42,152 nt of DNA. It comes from CALCZU01 sp964396165 (GTDB taxonomy: Bacteria > Bdellovibrionota > FAC87 > UBA2466). Position 1 is the first letter of the stretch, and each line of letters opens with the position of its first letter. The stretch is from the NCBI GenBank assembly GCA_964396165.1, contig CAYNEF010000029.1, positions 1 to 42,152 of the forward strand, read 5' to 3'. The notes below the pieces were generated by a model. The model saw only the letters and a list, made by a program, of their open reading frames with translations. It did no database searches and was not told the DNA's origin. The position numbers were made by a program, and so were the translations under genes. This document shows, one piece after another, positions 7,673 to 16,267 of this stretch.

Positions 7673-9528
7673 AAAAGTTTTTACTTCTATTAATTGTGTG
7701 CTCATTTTCTTTCGCGGCTAATGACGAAAAATCCCCGCGTTTTCTTGTGCATATTCTGGATTATTTAGCCATCGATTACGCAGGTGCCGTACAAAAGGGA
7801 AAGGTGATTGAGCCAGCCGAATACGCGGAGCAGATAGAGTTTTCAAACGAAGCCTTCCGTTTGGCAACAGAGTTACCCGGTCTTAAAGAAGACAAGGCAC
7901 TTGTTGAAAAAATAAAATTGTTAAAAATTAAGGTTCTTGAAAAACAAGAGGCTAAAGAAGTTGCGACACTTGCGCGCGAAATAGAACAAAAAATTATTAG
8001 TACTCAGGCAATTGAACTTTACCCCAGACGTTGGCCCAATCTTGCTAAAGGAAAAAAACATTACGACGCAAATTGTGCTCAATGCCACGGGCAGACTGGC
8101 CATGGAGATGGGCCCTCTGGAAACAGTCTCGATCCTAAACCTGCAAACTTTCATGCCGATCGCGCGAAAGGAATGTCACCGTTTCAGTTTTTTAACAGCA
8201 TCAGACTTGGCGTACCGGGTACGGCAATGGCTGCCTTCAATAATTTTTCTGACGATGATACATGGAATTTGGCGTTTTATGTATCTTCACTCAAATATGG
8301 AGTTGTTCAGAACGTAAAAGCGCAACCTTCTCTTTCGTTACAAGATGTAGCTTCTCACTCTGATCTCGCGCTGAATGCAAAGAGTGAAGACATCGCAGCC
8401 GCTCGCACTTATCAGGTTTCGGAAACGTCGGAAGTACAAAGTCTGGATTTAGCAACGAGTCAGCTCAATTTGGCTTTTTCAGAGTATAAAAATAACGATA
8501 AGAAAAAAGCGAAAGAAGCAGCTGTTGCTGCATATCTGGAAGGGATAGAGCCCGTAGAAGCCAGACTACGCAATTCTGATTCGGTACTGACTGCACAAAT
8601 CGAAAGAGCGATGGCAGATTTTAGAAACGCAATTAATGAAAATGCTTCCAATCAGGTTTTGGAAGATCGCTTAATAGCAGCCCAGAAAAAAATTCAAGAA
8701 GCGAAAGATGTCTTGTCCCAGACAAATAGCAATGCATGGATGATTGGTACATTAGCCGGTGGAATCTTTTTGAGAGAGGCATTTGAGGCCGTTTTGATTC
8801 TGATTACTTTATTGGGGGTTATCAGATCTATCGGAGTAAAAAGTGCTGCAAGATATGTACATGCCGGCTGGATATCGGCAATCCTATTAGGTGTAGTTAC
8901 TTGGTTCTTTTCTGGTTGGCTCATGCACATGAGTGGAGCAACTCGTGAATTACTAGAAGGAGTCGTATCTCTCCTTGCCGTATTTATTCTTCTGTATTTT
9001 GGGTTCTGGTTGCATAGAAAAACCGAAATGGGTAAATGGCGTGCGTTTATTAATAAAACCGTGCAGTCAGCCGTCACTCGCAGAAAGCTTCTGGGGTTAG
9101 CACTTGTAGCCTTCATGGGAGTCTTTCGCGAGGCTTTTGAAACAGTTCTTTTCTTAAGAGCATTGCTTTTAGAAGTCGGAGAAACGGGAGAACAAAGTCT
9201 TTTCTGGGGAGTGGGAATCAGTTTTGTCGTCGTACTGATATCTTCCAGCATAGCAGTGCGAATGAGCGCTCGCCTTCCGATACGCCAGTTATTTGCAGTG
9301 TCGTCCTTTGTGATGGCTTTATTGTCGCTCATTTTGGTGGGCAAAGCGGTGCATTCCTTCCAGGAAACTGGTTTGATTGCAATGACGCATCTGCCATTTA
9401 ATATCCGCTCAGAACTTCTTGGAATTTTTCCGACGTATCAGACAGTCGTGCCACAGTTGATTATTTTGACTGTATGCTTTCTTTTCTGGTTCACCTCGAA
9501 GAATAATGCCAATGGCAATGCACATTGA
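7669..9528 (+). CDS. cytochrome c / FTR1-family iron permease fusion
   Basis: A 619-residue exported membrane protein. After a signal peptide (to about residue 17) comes a cytochrome c domain with the haem motif CAQCH (136-140) and a likely axial Met in KGMSPFQFF. A long alpha-helical linker (about 230-355) precedes an FTR1-type permease domain of about seven membrane segments. It carries two REAFE motifs (369-373 and 487-491), the R-E-x-x-E iron-binding signature of FTR1 permeases. A periplasmic haem domain on an iron permease suggests oxidation or reduction of iron coupled to uptake, as in other Cyt c/FTR1 fusions. It is controlled by the coupled upstream ArsR protein. Confidence 0.88.
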   Translation: MKKFLLLLIVCSFSFAANDEKSPRFLVHILDYLAIDYAGAVQKGKVIEPAEYAEQIEFSNEAFRLATELPGLKEDKALVEKIKLLKIKVLEKQEAKEVATLAREIEQKIISTQAIELYPRRWPNLAKGKKHYDANCAQCHGQTGHGDGPSGNSLDPKPANFHADRAKGMSPFQFFNSIRLGVPGTAMAAFNNFSDDDTWNLAFYVSSLKYGVVQNVKAQPSLSLQDVASHSDLALNAKSEDIAAARTYQVSETSEVQSLDLATSQLNLAFSEYKNNDKKKAKEAAVAAYLEGIEPVEARLRNSDSVLTAQIERAMADFRNAINENASNQVLEDRLIAAQKKIQEAKDVLSQTNSNAWMIGTLAGGIFLREAFEAVLILITLLGVIRSIGVKSAARYVHAGWISAILLGVVTWFFSGWLMHMSGATRELLEGVVSLLAVFILLYFGFWLHRKTEMGKWRAFINKTVQSAVTRRKLLGLALVAFMGVFREAFETVLFLRALLLEVGETGEQSLFWGVGISFVVVLISSSIAVRMSARLPIRQLFAVSSFVMALLSLILVGKAVHSFQETGLIAMTHLPFNIRSELLGIFPTYQTVVPQLIILTVCFLFWFTSKNNANGNAH

Positions 9529-9552
9529 TTCTAATCAATGTAAGATAAGTAA

Positions 9553-10389
9553 ATGACCAAGTTTGAAAAGCAATTTGGGGAGGATTTTCTCTCTCAAGTT
9601 CCCACCTCTCCGGCAGTCTATTATTTTTACAACCCCGATGGAGAATTGCTGTACGTTGGCAAAGCAAAGAATTTAAGAAGACGACTTTCCCAATATAGGG
9701 ATGCAAAAAGAATCAAACGCCATAAAAAAATGCGATTTTTGGTTGAGAATTGCAATCGAATCGAGTGGGAAAATTGCGATACCGATCTCGAAGCCTCCTT
9801 AAAAGAAGCAAGGCAGATTCAAAACTTACGTCCTCCTAAAAATATCGCAGGAGCTTATTCTTTTATGTATCCCATGATAGGGATGCGTTCAGAAACAAAG
9901 AGACTTTATTTTTGCCTCACCACAATGCCCGAAAATTTTAAGCAATATCAGTTTCACGGATGTTATCGCTCAAGACGGCTCGCAGGGGACGCATATTTCG
10001 CGCTGATGAAAATCTTTGAATATATGGGACATCCCCTTTCTAAAAAAGATTTACTCTCTGAAGGAACGTCTCCTTACTCCTATTTGTTTGGATTTAGACA
10101 AATCGAACCGCACTGGCAGCCGCTCGTCAGCACTTTTTTAAAAGGCGAATCGAAAGAACTTCTCGAAGCTATTGTCTTGGCATTGCTAGAGCGCCCAGGC
10201 GCCAGAAAAGAATCGGATAAAATTCAAGAACGGTTACGCCTTCTAAAAAGGTTTTACCGGTATGAAGCAAGGCCGCTTGCTACTGCCATCCGCACTGTGC
10301 AATTTCCTGATTATCCGGTGAAGCAATTAGATCGGGACCCGTTGTTTTTATCCAGCCGTTTAAAAGATTCTATTGAAGTAACGGAGTAG
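9553..10389 (+). CDS. stand-alone GIY-YIG nuclease (UvrC N-terminal/Cho-like)
   Basis: A 278-residue protein whose first 100 residues form a GIY-YIG nuclease domain like that of UvrC: AVYYFYNPDGELLYVGKAKNL gives the two tyrosine motifs, the following RRR supplies the catalytic arginine, and the glutamate in DLEASLKEARQIQNLRP matches the metal-binding Glu. UvrC's UvrB-binding, RNase H-like and HhH domains are missing. The C-terminal 170 residues are of unknown type, so it is closest in layout to Cho endonuclease. A role in DNA repair incision is likely by family. It follows the iron permease by 24 nt, perhaps in the same transcript, and converges with a RecQ helicase gene. Confidence 0.8.
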   Translation: MTKFEKQFGEDFLSQVPTSPAVYYFYNPDGELLYVGKAKNLRRRLSQYRDAKRIKRHKKMRFLVENCNRIEWENCDTDLEASLKEARQIQNLRPPKNIAGAYSFMYPMIGMRSETKRLYFCLTTMPENFKQYQFHGCYRSRRLAGDAYFALMKIFEYMGHPLSKKDLLSEGTSPYSYLFGFRQIEPHWQPLVSTFLKGESKELLEAIVLALLERPGARKESDKIQERLRLLKRFYRYEARPLATAIRTVQFPDYPVKQLDRDPLFLSSRLKDSIEVTE

Positions 10390-10401
10390 TTTGAGGCTTA
10401 T

Positions 10402-11979
10402 TCAGTTTGCAAGTTGCTCTAGAACCAATTTACCGATGTGTTCAACTTTATGAGGACCAAAACCATAAACTTTTTCAAGTTCGCTTAAACTTTGAGGACG
10501 TTTTTTTGCGAGTTCTCTTAGAGTTTTGTTGCTGAATACGATAAATGCGGGAATGTCATTTTCATCCGCATATTCTTTTCTCCACTCTCGTAGCACTTCG
10601 TAAACTAATTCTTCGTCTTTCGTCAGCGGACCATCCTCTAGTGGTTTCTTAGTCTTAACCGAAGATTTGGTTTTTGTTTTTGATTTAGTAGTGGAGGATG
10701 CAAAGATTTCAACATCTGGTGTGGGGATCTTTCTTTCAGAGCGAGGAGAGCAGATATCACAATGCCCGCATTTTTTTATTCTAAAAGCATCTTTAAAATA
10801 CGAAAGAATTCCAGCGTGGCGGCATTCTCCGCCTTCTGCATATTGAGTAATTGTATCGAGCGCAAGCCACCTGCGGTTAATGATAAAACTTTCTGCTTCT
10901 GACTTTTGAATGAAGTAAGCGTGCAGACCTTTGTCTTTTTTCGAGTAAAGTAAAAGACAGGTAGAATCTTTTTCATCCCGACCAGCTCGTCCCATTTCTT
11001 GGTAGTAACTTTCGACATTCGCTGGCATCTGGTGGTGAATCACAAGACGCACATCTGGATAATCCATCCCCATTCCGAATGCATTAGTTGCCGCTAGAAT
11101 GCGAATTTCTTCGCTCTCATACTTAGTTTGAACTTCCAATCTGTCTTCATCCGTCATGCCTGCGTGGTAATAACCAACGTTGGAAAAGGAAGAAGACAAA
11201 TCTGCTGAGAGTTCTTCGCATAGTGCTCTTGTTCCACAGTAGATGAGTATTCTTCCTTCGGGAAACTGCAATAGCGCCTGCTTTACCCAGTTGTTTTTTT
11301 CTTTTTCGTTCGCACAGTTTTCGACCTGGTAATAAAGATTTGACCTGTAAAAGCCATAGACATGTCTATCGGGTACTTTCAGTTTGAGTTGCTTGGAGAT
11401 ATCTTTTAAAACTTCGGGAGTAGCAGTTGCTGTGAGCGCTAAAATCGGTACTTCTGGTTTTAAACTTCTTAACAGACTCAGTTGGTAATATTCTTTTCGA
11501 AAGTCTGGTCCCCATTGAGACACACAATGTGCTTCGTCTATGGCAAAAAGCGAAACAGGAGCTTTTTTAACCCAGTCGGCAAATCCTTCTTTTTGAACAC
11601 GTTCAGGGGATAAATAAAGAATGAAACTTTTTTCTGTTCTCATGCTTTCAAATATTTTTTTTCGCGCGGGTAACGATTGACCCGAGTGCAGACAGCCTGA
11701 GGCGATGCCTTTGGCATTTAGTTGCCGCGTTTGATCTTCCATCAATGCGATTAACGGAGATACGACAATGACTATTCCTGGGCGCAGCACAGCCGGCAAC
11801 TGGTAACACAACGACTTTCCGCGTCCTGTGGGCATCACGGCCATTGTGTCTTTTCCCGAAAACACGGATTTTAGGATGGCTTCTTGCCCTTCACGAAATT
11901 TACTAAACTGAAAACGCGTTTGCAGAACTTGTTTAAGGTCAAGATGGTCTAAAGTTGCTTCCACAATTATGCATACCAT
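10402..11979 (-). CDS. recQ: RecQ-family ATP-dependent DNA helicase, short form
   Basis: An SF2 3'-5' DNA helicase for repair and recombination. Seen in order: motif 0/Q (FSKFREGQEAIL), Walker A MPTGRGKSLCYQLPA, the DEAH box with RecQ's aromatic-rich loop (AIDEAHCVSQWGPDFR), motifs IV-VI ending in ESYYQEMGRAGRDEK, and a zinc-binding set of cysteines (ECRHAG, KCGHCDIC). A Ser/Lys/Thr-rich linker comes next, and then directly an HRDC-like domain (FSNKTLRELAKKRPQSLSEL, YGFGPHKVEHIG). The RQC winged-helix normally found between zinc site and HRDC seems absent. The ATG at 11979 gives 525 residues; upstream in-frame starts add sequence unlike any helicase and run into the opposite gene. Confidence 0.88.
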   Translation of the reverse strand: MVCIIVEATLDHLDLKQVLQTRFQFSKFREGQEAILKSVFSGKDTMAVMPTGRGKSLCYQLPAVLRPGIVIVVSPLIALMEDQTRQLNAKGIASGCLHSGQSLPARKKIFESMRTEKSFILYLSPERVQKEGFADWVKKAPVSLFAIDEAHCVSQWGPDFRKEYYQLSLLRSLKPEVPILALTATATPEVLKDISKQLKLKVPDRHVYGFYRSNLYYQVENCANEKEKNNWVKQALLQFPEGRILIYCGTRALCEELSADLSSSFSNVGYYHAGMTDEDRLEVQTKYESEEIRILAATNAFGMGMDYPDVRLVIHHQMPANVESYYQEMGRAGRDEKDSTCLLLYSKKDKGLHAYFIQKSEAESFIINRRWLALDTITQYAEGGECRHAGILSYFKDAFRIKKCGHCDICSPRSERKIPTPDVEIFASSTTKSKTKTKSSVKTKKPLEDGPLTKDEELVYEVLREWRKEYADENDIPAFIVFSNKTLRELAKKRPQSLSELEKVYGFGPHKVEHIGKLVLEQLAN

Positions 11980-12058
11980 AACGATGAGGTCTAAGATACT
12001 AGTCAAGGGGAGCGCGTTTACTAGACAGGAAGTAAAAAGAGTGGCATTTTTATTCTCA

Positions 12059-12253
12059 ATGGACGCAGAACTTCGAGAAAAAATCAAATCGCTTAGAAAG
12101 TTGGAGCACCAGGCCAAACAACTACTTCGCAAGATGGATCGCATTGAAAGCGACTGGAATGATTTGCAAAAGGAAATCTCAGAAAAAGGCCATCAAGTTC
12201 CCAAAACGTTGGGAGATGTTCTTTCATATTGGCAGAAAAAAACTTTATCTTAA
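12059..12253 (+). CDS. small coiled-coil protein
   Basis: A 64-residue, highly charged protein (MDAELREKIKSLRKLEHQAK...) predicted to be nearly all helix, with heptad-like Leu/Ile spacing, then a short C-terminal segment VPKTLGDVLSYWQKK. It has no signal peptide and no recognised family. The ATG at 12059 is chosen because an upstream ATG at 11969 adds residues of a different character that overlap the start of recQ. The gene is divergent from recQ, with about 80 bp between the two starts, and overlaps the end of the hydrolase gene by 4 bp. The composition supports a real gene, but no ribosome-binding site is visible. Confidence 0.5.
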   Translation: MDAELREKIKSLRKLEHQAKQLLRKMDRIESDWNDLQKEISEKGHQVPKTLGDVLSYWQKKTLS

Positions 12254-13071
12254 TGTTTTTTCTTTAAATGTTTGGAAAGCCACAAATTTAGAAGAGAAAA
12301 ATATTCTTCTTTGCAGAGGTCATTGTGCGGTTCGTGGTAGCCTGAAGGTAAAAACTGCAATACTTTATCTTTCGACGAAAAAGTTCTTATCAATTCAAAA
12401 CTTCCTTCCGGCAAGATGATGCGATCTGCAGTTCCGTGGATAATCAGTACCGGACACGTAATCTTTTTTGCGGTGAGAAGTAAATGATCCATCGCATTTA
12501 ATATTTCAACACCTTGGTTGACTGTGTTGAATTGGCAGTTCAGGGGATCTTTATCGTAAGCTTCCACAACTAAAGGGTCACGCGAGACGGGCTCACCGAT
12601 AGATTTCGGCATTTTTAGTTTGGGAAGAAAGCGGCTGGCAAACTTGCCCATTGCAATTTTAAGAGGAGAAATACCTTCTCCCACTTTGTACGCGGGCGCT
12701 GAAAGGATGAGACCAGTAAGTGCCTTGTTATAGTTCGCGGCAAAATGAATCGCAATCAATCCGCCTAAACTATGGCCTAAAACAAAAAAGGGAAGGGGAG
12801 ATTTCTCTCGGCAGATCCAAGTATAAACTTGCGTTGTATCTTGGACATAGTCGTCAAACTTTTCGATATGTTGTCTAGCTCCGCCACTTAAACCAGCGCC
12901 CCGCAAATCAAAACGCACTACTTCGTATCCCATTTTTGTTAGTGCGTTTACCGTGTTTAGATGACGAGCGGAATGTTCGGATAACCCGTGAATCAATAAT
13001 ACTCTGCCAAGCGGTTCTCTTTCAGCAGGGTGTACCCAAACGGCAAGTTGTCCGACGGGAATGGATTGCAT
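12250..13071 (-). CDS. alpha/beta hydrolase, monoacylglycerol lipase-like
   Basis: A 273-residue serine hydrolase of the S33/Hydrolase_4 type. Visible are the oxyanion-loop region LLIHGLSEHSARH, the DLRGAGLSGG turn, the nucleophile elbow FVLGHSLGGL (Ser), the acid in IIHGTADRIILPEG, and the catalytic His in SGYHEPHND. No signal peptide is present, so it is cytoplasmic. The family acts on lipid esters, most often lysophospholipids or monoacylglycerols. It follows the rodZ-like gene by 9 nt in the same direction and is probably the last gene of that operon; why a lipase-like enzyme should sit with cell-shape genes is not evident. Confidence 0.85.
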   Translation of the reverse strand: MQSIPVGQLAVWVHPAEREPLGRVLLIHGLSEHSARHLNTVNALTKMGYEVVRFDLRGAGLSGGARQHIEKFDDYVQDTTQVYTWICREKSPLPFFVLGHSLGGLIAIHFAANYNKALTGLILSAPAYKVGEGISPLKIAMGKFASRFLPKLKMPKSIGEPVSRDPLVVEAYDKDPLNCQFNTVNQGVEILNAMDHLLLTAKKITCPVLIIHGTADRIILPEGSFELIRTFSSKDKVLQFLPSGYHEPHNDLCKEEYFSLLNLWLSKHLKKKH

Positions 13072-13080
13072 AGATTAAGT

Positions 13081-14202
13081 TTAGTTTTCTGTTTTGGGCA
13101 GACCGCTGTCTGTATTTACAGGCGAATTTTCTGCTTCTTTCTCAGGGGTTGCTACTTTTCTCTTGGGAGGATCTTGCGGAAATCTGGAGTTATTGGGGAA
13201 GACAAACTGGCGGATAGTGCCGTCGATTTTCAACCCATCTACTTTTTCACCGTTATGAAGAATTTCAGCGCCTGCAGAATTTCCTAGTACGAGTTTTATT
13301 TTTTCATCTGCTGCATAAGTATAGGTTTCGTCTGCATTCAGAATTTTTTGAACGGGCGGTTTGCCATCTACAACAAGTTTTGACCAGGATTTATCTTTCA
13401 CTTTCACTACTAAAACATGCGCGCCTGTCGGAGCGGCGCTAGGAGAAGTAGAGTGAGCTGCTTCTGTCACTGCAGTCGCAGCAACGGGCGCAGTTGCAGT
13501 GGCAACTGTACGTTTTTCATCTACAGCAGGTGCAGCAACGGGGGCAGTTGTAGTCACAGCGGCAACTTTACGTTTTTCTTCTGCAACGGGTGCAGCAACT
13601 TCTTTCGGTTTTTCTGCAACCGCTTCAGGAGTAGCGGGAATTGCTTTGCTGACTAGCGACTGTACGGATTCGCGTTTTGCCGTGTCATCTTCCTCTGTTT
13701 TTGCTTTCGATTCTTCTTTTACTGTAGGAGCGCTAGCTGTAACAGTTGTGGATTTATCTCTGAGAAGTATCGGAACCACGATAAGAATCGCAGCAGCTAC
13801 TGTTGCGGCTGTCCAAATTTTCCACTGGTGGTTTTTCTTTGGAATTTCATACGCTAAAGTTTTTTCTTCCAATTCGTTTGGTGCAATTTCAGAATGCACC
13901 GTTTTAACAGGGGGTGGAGCCACCACAACAACTGTTTCTACGGCTGTGACTGGAGCCACAACGGGTAGTGGGTGCGTTTCCAATTGGTATTTTTCTAAGA
14001 CATCTTTAGGATCTAAGCCAACGTATCTTGAGTACGCGGAAAGAAAGCCACGGATGAAAGGCTCCGGTGGGAGCGACTTCCATTGGCTGTGTTCGATCAT
14101 TTCAAGGCTTCGGACGTGGATTTTTGTAATCGAAGCGATTTCTTCGAGTGCAATACCACGTTCCTCTCTCTGTGATTTTAAATATGAGCCAAGGTTGTCC
14201 AT
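13081..14202 (-). CDS. RodZ-like cell-shape protein
   Basis: A 373-residue bitopic membrane protein with RodZ layout. There is an N-terminal HTH_25 domain (MDNLGSYLKSQREERGIALEEIA...; FIRGFLSAYSRYVGLDP is the conserved tail). A Pro/Val-rich linker leads to one membrane segment (about residues 132-150, AATVAAAILIVVPIL). A periplasmic Ala/Val/Thr/Glu-rich region with imperfect repeats (EEKRKVAAVTTTAPVAAPAV and DEKRTVATATAPVAA) precedes a C-terminal DUF4115-like domain (VVKVKDKSWSKLVVDG to IRQFVF). RodZ links MreB to the elongation machinery. It lies 45 nt after the TPR lipoprotein gene. The repeats suggest slippage-driven length variation of the periplasmic linker. Confidence 0.85.
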   Translation of the reverse strand: MDNLGSYLKSQREERGIALEEIASITKIHVRSLEMIEHSQWKSLPPEPFIRGFLSAYSRYVGLDPKDVLEKYQLETHPLPVVAPVTAVETVVVVAPPPVKTVHSEIAPNELEEKTLAYEIPKKNHQWKIWTAATVAAAILIVVPILLRDKSTTVTASAPTVKEESKAKTEEDDTAKRESVQSLVSKAIPATPEAVAEKPKEVAAPVAEEKRKVAAVTTTAPVAAPAVDEKRTVATATAPVAATAVTEAAHSTSPSAAPTGAHVLVVKVKDKSWSKLVVDGKPPVQKILNADETYTYAADEKIKLVLGNSAGAEILHNGEKVDGLKIDGTIRQFVFPNNSRFPQDPPKRKVATPEKEAENSPVNTDSGLPKTEN

Positions 14203-14247
14203 AAGATATTAACTTTTTAGAAGGAAAAGAGGCTTCGGTCTACTGAT

Positions 14248-15030
14248 TTATTGGAGATATTTTAAAACCTCATTCGAACGGTCCACATAAGGCCCGTTCT
14301 TGTGTTTTTCGATTAAATTTTCAAATTGGGTTTTTGCCACCTTGCGTTTACCCAGCTTCATCAAGGCTAAACCCAGTTTGTACTGGCTTTCATCAAAAAG
14401 AGGGCAGTTCGTGGTGCTTTTTTCAAAGTATTCAGCCGCCTTGCTGTAATTTTTCTCTTTAGCGTACACATCCCCTAAGTTCTTTTGAGCAAGACAGAAG
14501 TCTGGAGCCAAATCCAACGCTTTTTGGTGGTTCGACTTTGCTCTTAAAGTATTGCCCAGCTTGAAATAAGAAGTTCCCATATTTGTATAGGCATTTTCGG
14601 GAGTGACATATCTTTCGCTGGAAAGCGCCTTTTCGAAATAAGAAATAGCTTCCATGAATCTGTCTTGTCGATTCAACATAACACCTATGTTGTTTAACAC
14701 TTCCGGGTAATTCGGGTTTAAAGCCAGTGCTTTTTTAAAGGCTTCTTCTGCTTTTGGGAAACGTTTGGTTTCCATGTACACAAGCCCCAAATGGTTAAAC
14801 GCAGGGGACAACTTAGGATCGAGTTGAATTGCGTTTAATACAGATTCCAAAGATTTACTGAACTGGCGTTGGCTGTACTGATCGACTGCCAACTGCAAAT
14901 AAATTTTTGCCTTCTCTGCTTCTTTCGCATCTGCCGAATTGTTCGAAGAAGAAGTGTGGGCGCAGCTTACAAGAGCAAGTGCTGTAATTAAAAGAAAGGA
15001 CTTATTTAAGGCGTTAATAAAGAATTGCAT
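14248..15030 (-). CDS. TPR-repeat lipoprotein (PilF/PilW-like)
   Basis: With the ATG at 15030 the protein is 260 residues and starts with a lipoprotein signal (SFLLITALALVSC, lipobox LVSC), so it is probably anchored in the outer membrane facing the periplasm. About six tetratricopeptide repeats follow (NHLGLVYMETKRFPKAEEAFKKAL, NNIGVMLNRQDRFMEAISYFEKAL and so on). The layout is that of PilF/PilW, the pilotin-like protein of type IV pilus secretin assembly, although TPR lipoproteins serve other roles. An upstream in-frame start at 15111 would put 27 extra residues before the signal peptide and is less likely. First gene of the operon with the RodZ-like protein and the hydrolase. Confidence 0.82.
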   Translation of the reverse strand: MQFFINALNKSFLLITALALVSCAHTSSSNNSADAKEAEKAKIYLQLAVDQYSQRQFSKSLESVLNAIQLDPKLSPAFNHLGLVYMETKRFPKAEEAFKKALALNPNYPEVLNNIGVMLNRQDRFMEAISYFEKALSSERYVTPENAYTNMGTSYFKLGNTLRAKSNHQKALDLAPDFCLAQKNLGDVYAKEKNYSKAAEYFEKSTTNCPLFDESQYKLGLALMKLGKRKVAKTQFENLIEKHKNGPYVDRSNEVLKYLQ

Positions 15031-15125
15031 ATTAATAGTATATCCAATGATTGGCATCAAATGAAGCTTCTTGGGGGAGCATGTTTTTGACTGCTGCGGC
15101 GTATTAAACAACCAGGCTTGTGAGC

Positions 15126-15180
15126 TTGACTTCTGAAGTCAACTTTCCTTTAATCCGTCAAACCGAATTATCAGGTTTGA
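15126..15180 (+). promoter_or_regulatory. xylFGH promoter with two overlapping inverted repeats
   Basis: The -35 TTGACT (15126-15131) and -10 TTTAAT (15149-15154) are 17 bp apart, each one mismatch from consensus. A perfect 8-bp inverted repeat TTGACTTC-T-GAAGTCAA (15126-15142) covers the -35 and spacer. A second, TCAAACC-9-GGTTTGA (15158-15180), covers the expected transcription start. Such placement fits repressor operators for the transporter operon. No regulator gene lies nearby, so the protein that would bind is unknown. Confidence 0.55.
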
Positions 15181-15213
15181 GACGCCATTATTTAGGTTTG
15201 GGGTAGTAAAATT

Positions 15214-16257
15214 ATGAATAAAATCAAACATCTAGCTGGAATTTTCACGCTGGTTCTCTGTGCAGTTGTAATGACTCACTGTACACGTAGTGGCAGTCAA
15301 AGTACGCAAAGTGCTGTTAAGCCCGTCAGAATTGGCTTCGTACTCGCGACTTTAAACGAAGAAAGATACACAAAAGACAGACAGTATTTTGAAGACTTCG
15401 CAAAGGCACAAGGCGCTGAAGTAGAGTTTGCTGCTTGCGATGGAAAAGTGGATGTACAAACTGCAAAAGTAGAAACGCTGCTTTCTAAAAAAGTAGACGC
15501 GATTGTGATTCAACCTGTGAACGGTGAAACAGCAAGTTCAATTGTTCAAATGGCAAAAAAAGATGGAGTTCCGGTCGTCGCATACGATCGCATTATTAAA
15601 AATGCAGATATCGATGCTTACGTCACTCAAGATAGTTTTAAAGTGGGCGTACTTCAGGCAGAAGCAGCAGTAAAAGCAACAAATGGAAAAGGAAATTACA
15701 TTTTGTTGATGGGGGAAGCAGGACATTCAGTTGCTGAAGAAATCACGCGCGGTAATCTTTCTGTTCTTGAAAAAACTCCCGGAGTAAAAATTGTTGTAAA
15801 GCAAAACCATCCGGGTTGGGCAACGTCATTAGCTCTTGCAACAGTAGAAAATGCTCTTACTCGTTATAAGAACGATGTCGCAGCGATTTTAGCAAACAAT
15901 GACGGTATGGCATTAGGCGCAATCCAAGCACTGGAAGAACAAAAACTGAGTGGAAAAGTTTTTGTAGCTGGTGCAGATGCGGATCTTACTGCAGTTAAAA
16001 ACCTGGTGAAGGGTAAACAATCGTTGACCATTCTAAAAGGAATTAAACCTTTGGCAGAAGCAGCTGTAACGGCAGCTTTGCAACTTGCAAAGAAACAGCC
16101 GCTTACTTCTGACTCTACAAAAAATAATGGTTTGAAAGAAGTACCAGTAGTAAATACGCCGGTATCCGCAGTGAATAAAGATAATATCAAAACTGAGCTT
16201 ATCGATAACGGCTTTCATACAAACGAAGCCATCTACGGTAAAAATCCAAACACCTGA
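15214..16257 (+). CDS. xylF: xylose-type ABC transporter substrate-binding protein
   Basis: A 347-residue periplasmic sugar-binding protein of the XylF type. The segments VVAYDRIIKNADIDAYVT, AILANNDGMALGAIQALEEQKLSGKV, NNGLKEVPV and the final NIKTELIDNGFH track E. coli XylF closely. The N-terminus is a signal sequence ending in a cysteine (VVMTHC, residue 23), suggesting a lipoprotein, although His before the Cys is not a standard lipobox. It binds sugar and delivers it to the XylGH transporter encoded next. The SD-like GGGG precedes the ATG by about 10 nt. Xylose is the best guess for the ligand, but no xylose isomerase or kinase gene is in the window. Confidence 0.88.
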   Translation: MNKIKHLAGIFTLVLCAVVMTHCTRSGSQSTQSAVKPVRIGFVLATLNEERYTKDRQYFEDFAKAQGAEVEFAACDGKVDVQTAKVETLLSKKVDAIVIQPVNGETASSIVQMAKKDGVPVVAYDRIIKNADIDAYVTQDSFKVGVLQAEAAVKATNGKGNYILLMGEAGHSVAEEITRGNLSVLEKTPGVKIVVKQNHPGWATSLALATVENALTRYKNDVAAILANNDGMALGAIQALEEQKLSGKVFVAGADADLTAVKNLVKGKQSLTILKGIKPLAEAAVTAALQLAKKQPLTSDSTKNNGLKEVPVVNTPVSAVNKDNIKTELIDNGFHTNEAIYGKNPNT

Positions 16258-16267
16258 AATTAGAAAA

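Noticed and set aside
8694..9344. 216-residue minus-strand open frame inside the FTR1 gene
   Set aside because: Antisense to the conserved REAFE permease domain; no ribosome-binding site or family features.
11980..12144. 55-residue N-terminal extension of RecQ
   Set aside because: The added residues are unlike any helicase and overlap a probable divergent coiled-coil gene; the ATG at 11979 gives the normal family start.
13499..14212. 237-residue plus-strand open frame opposite the RodZ-like gene
   Set aside because: Ala/Thr/Val/Ser-rich mirror of the repeat-containing linker; the minus-strand gene is clearly the real one.
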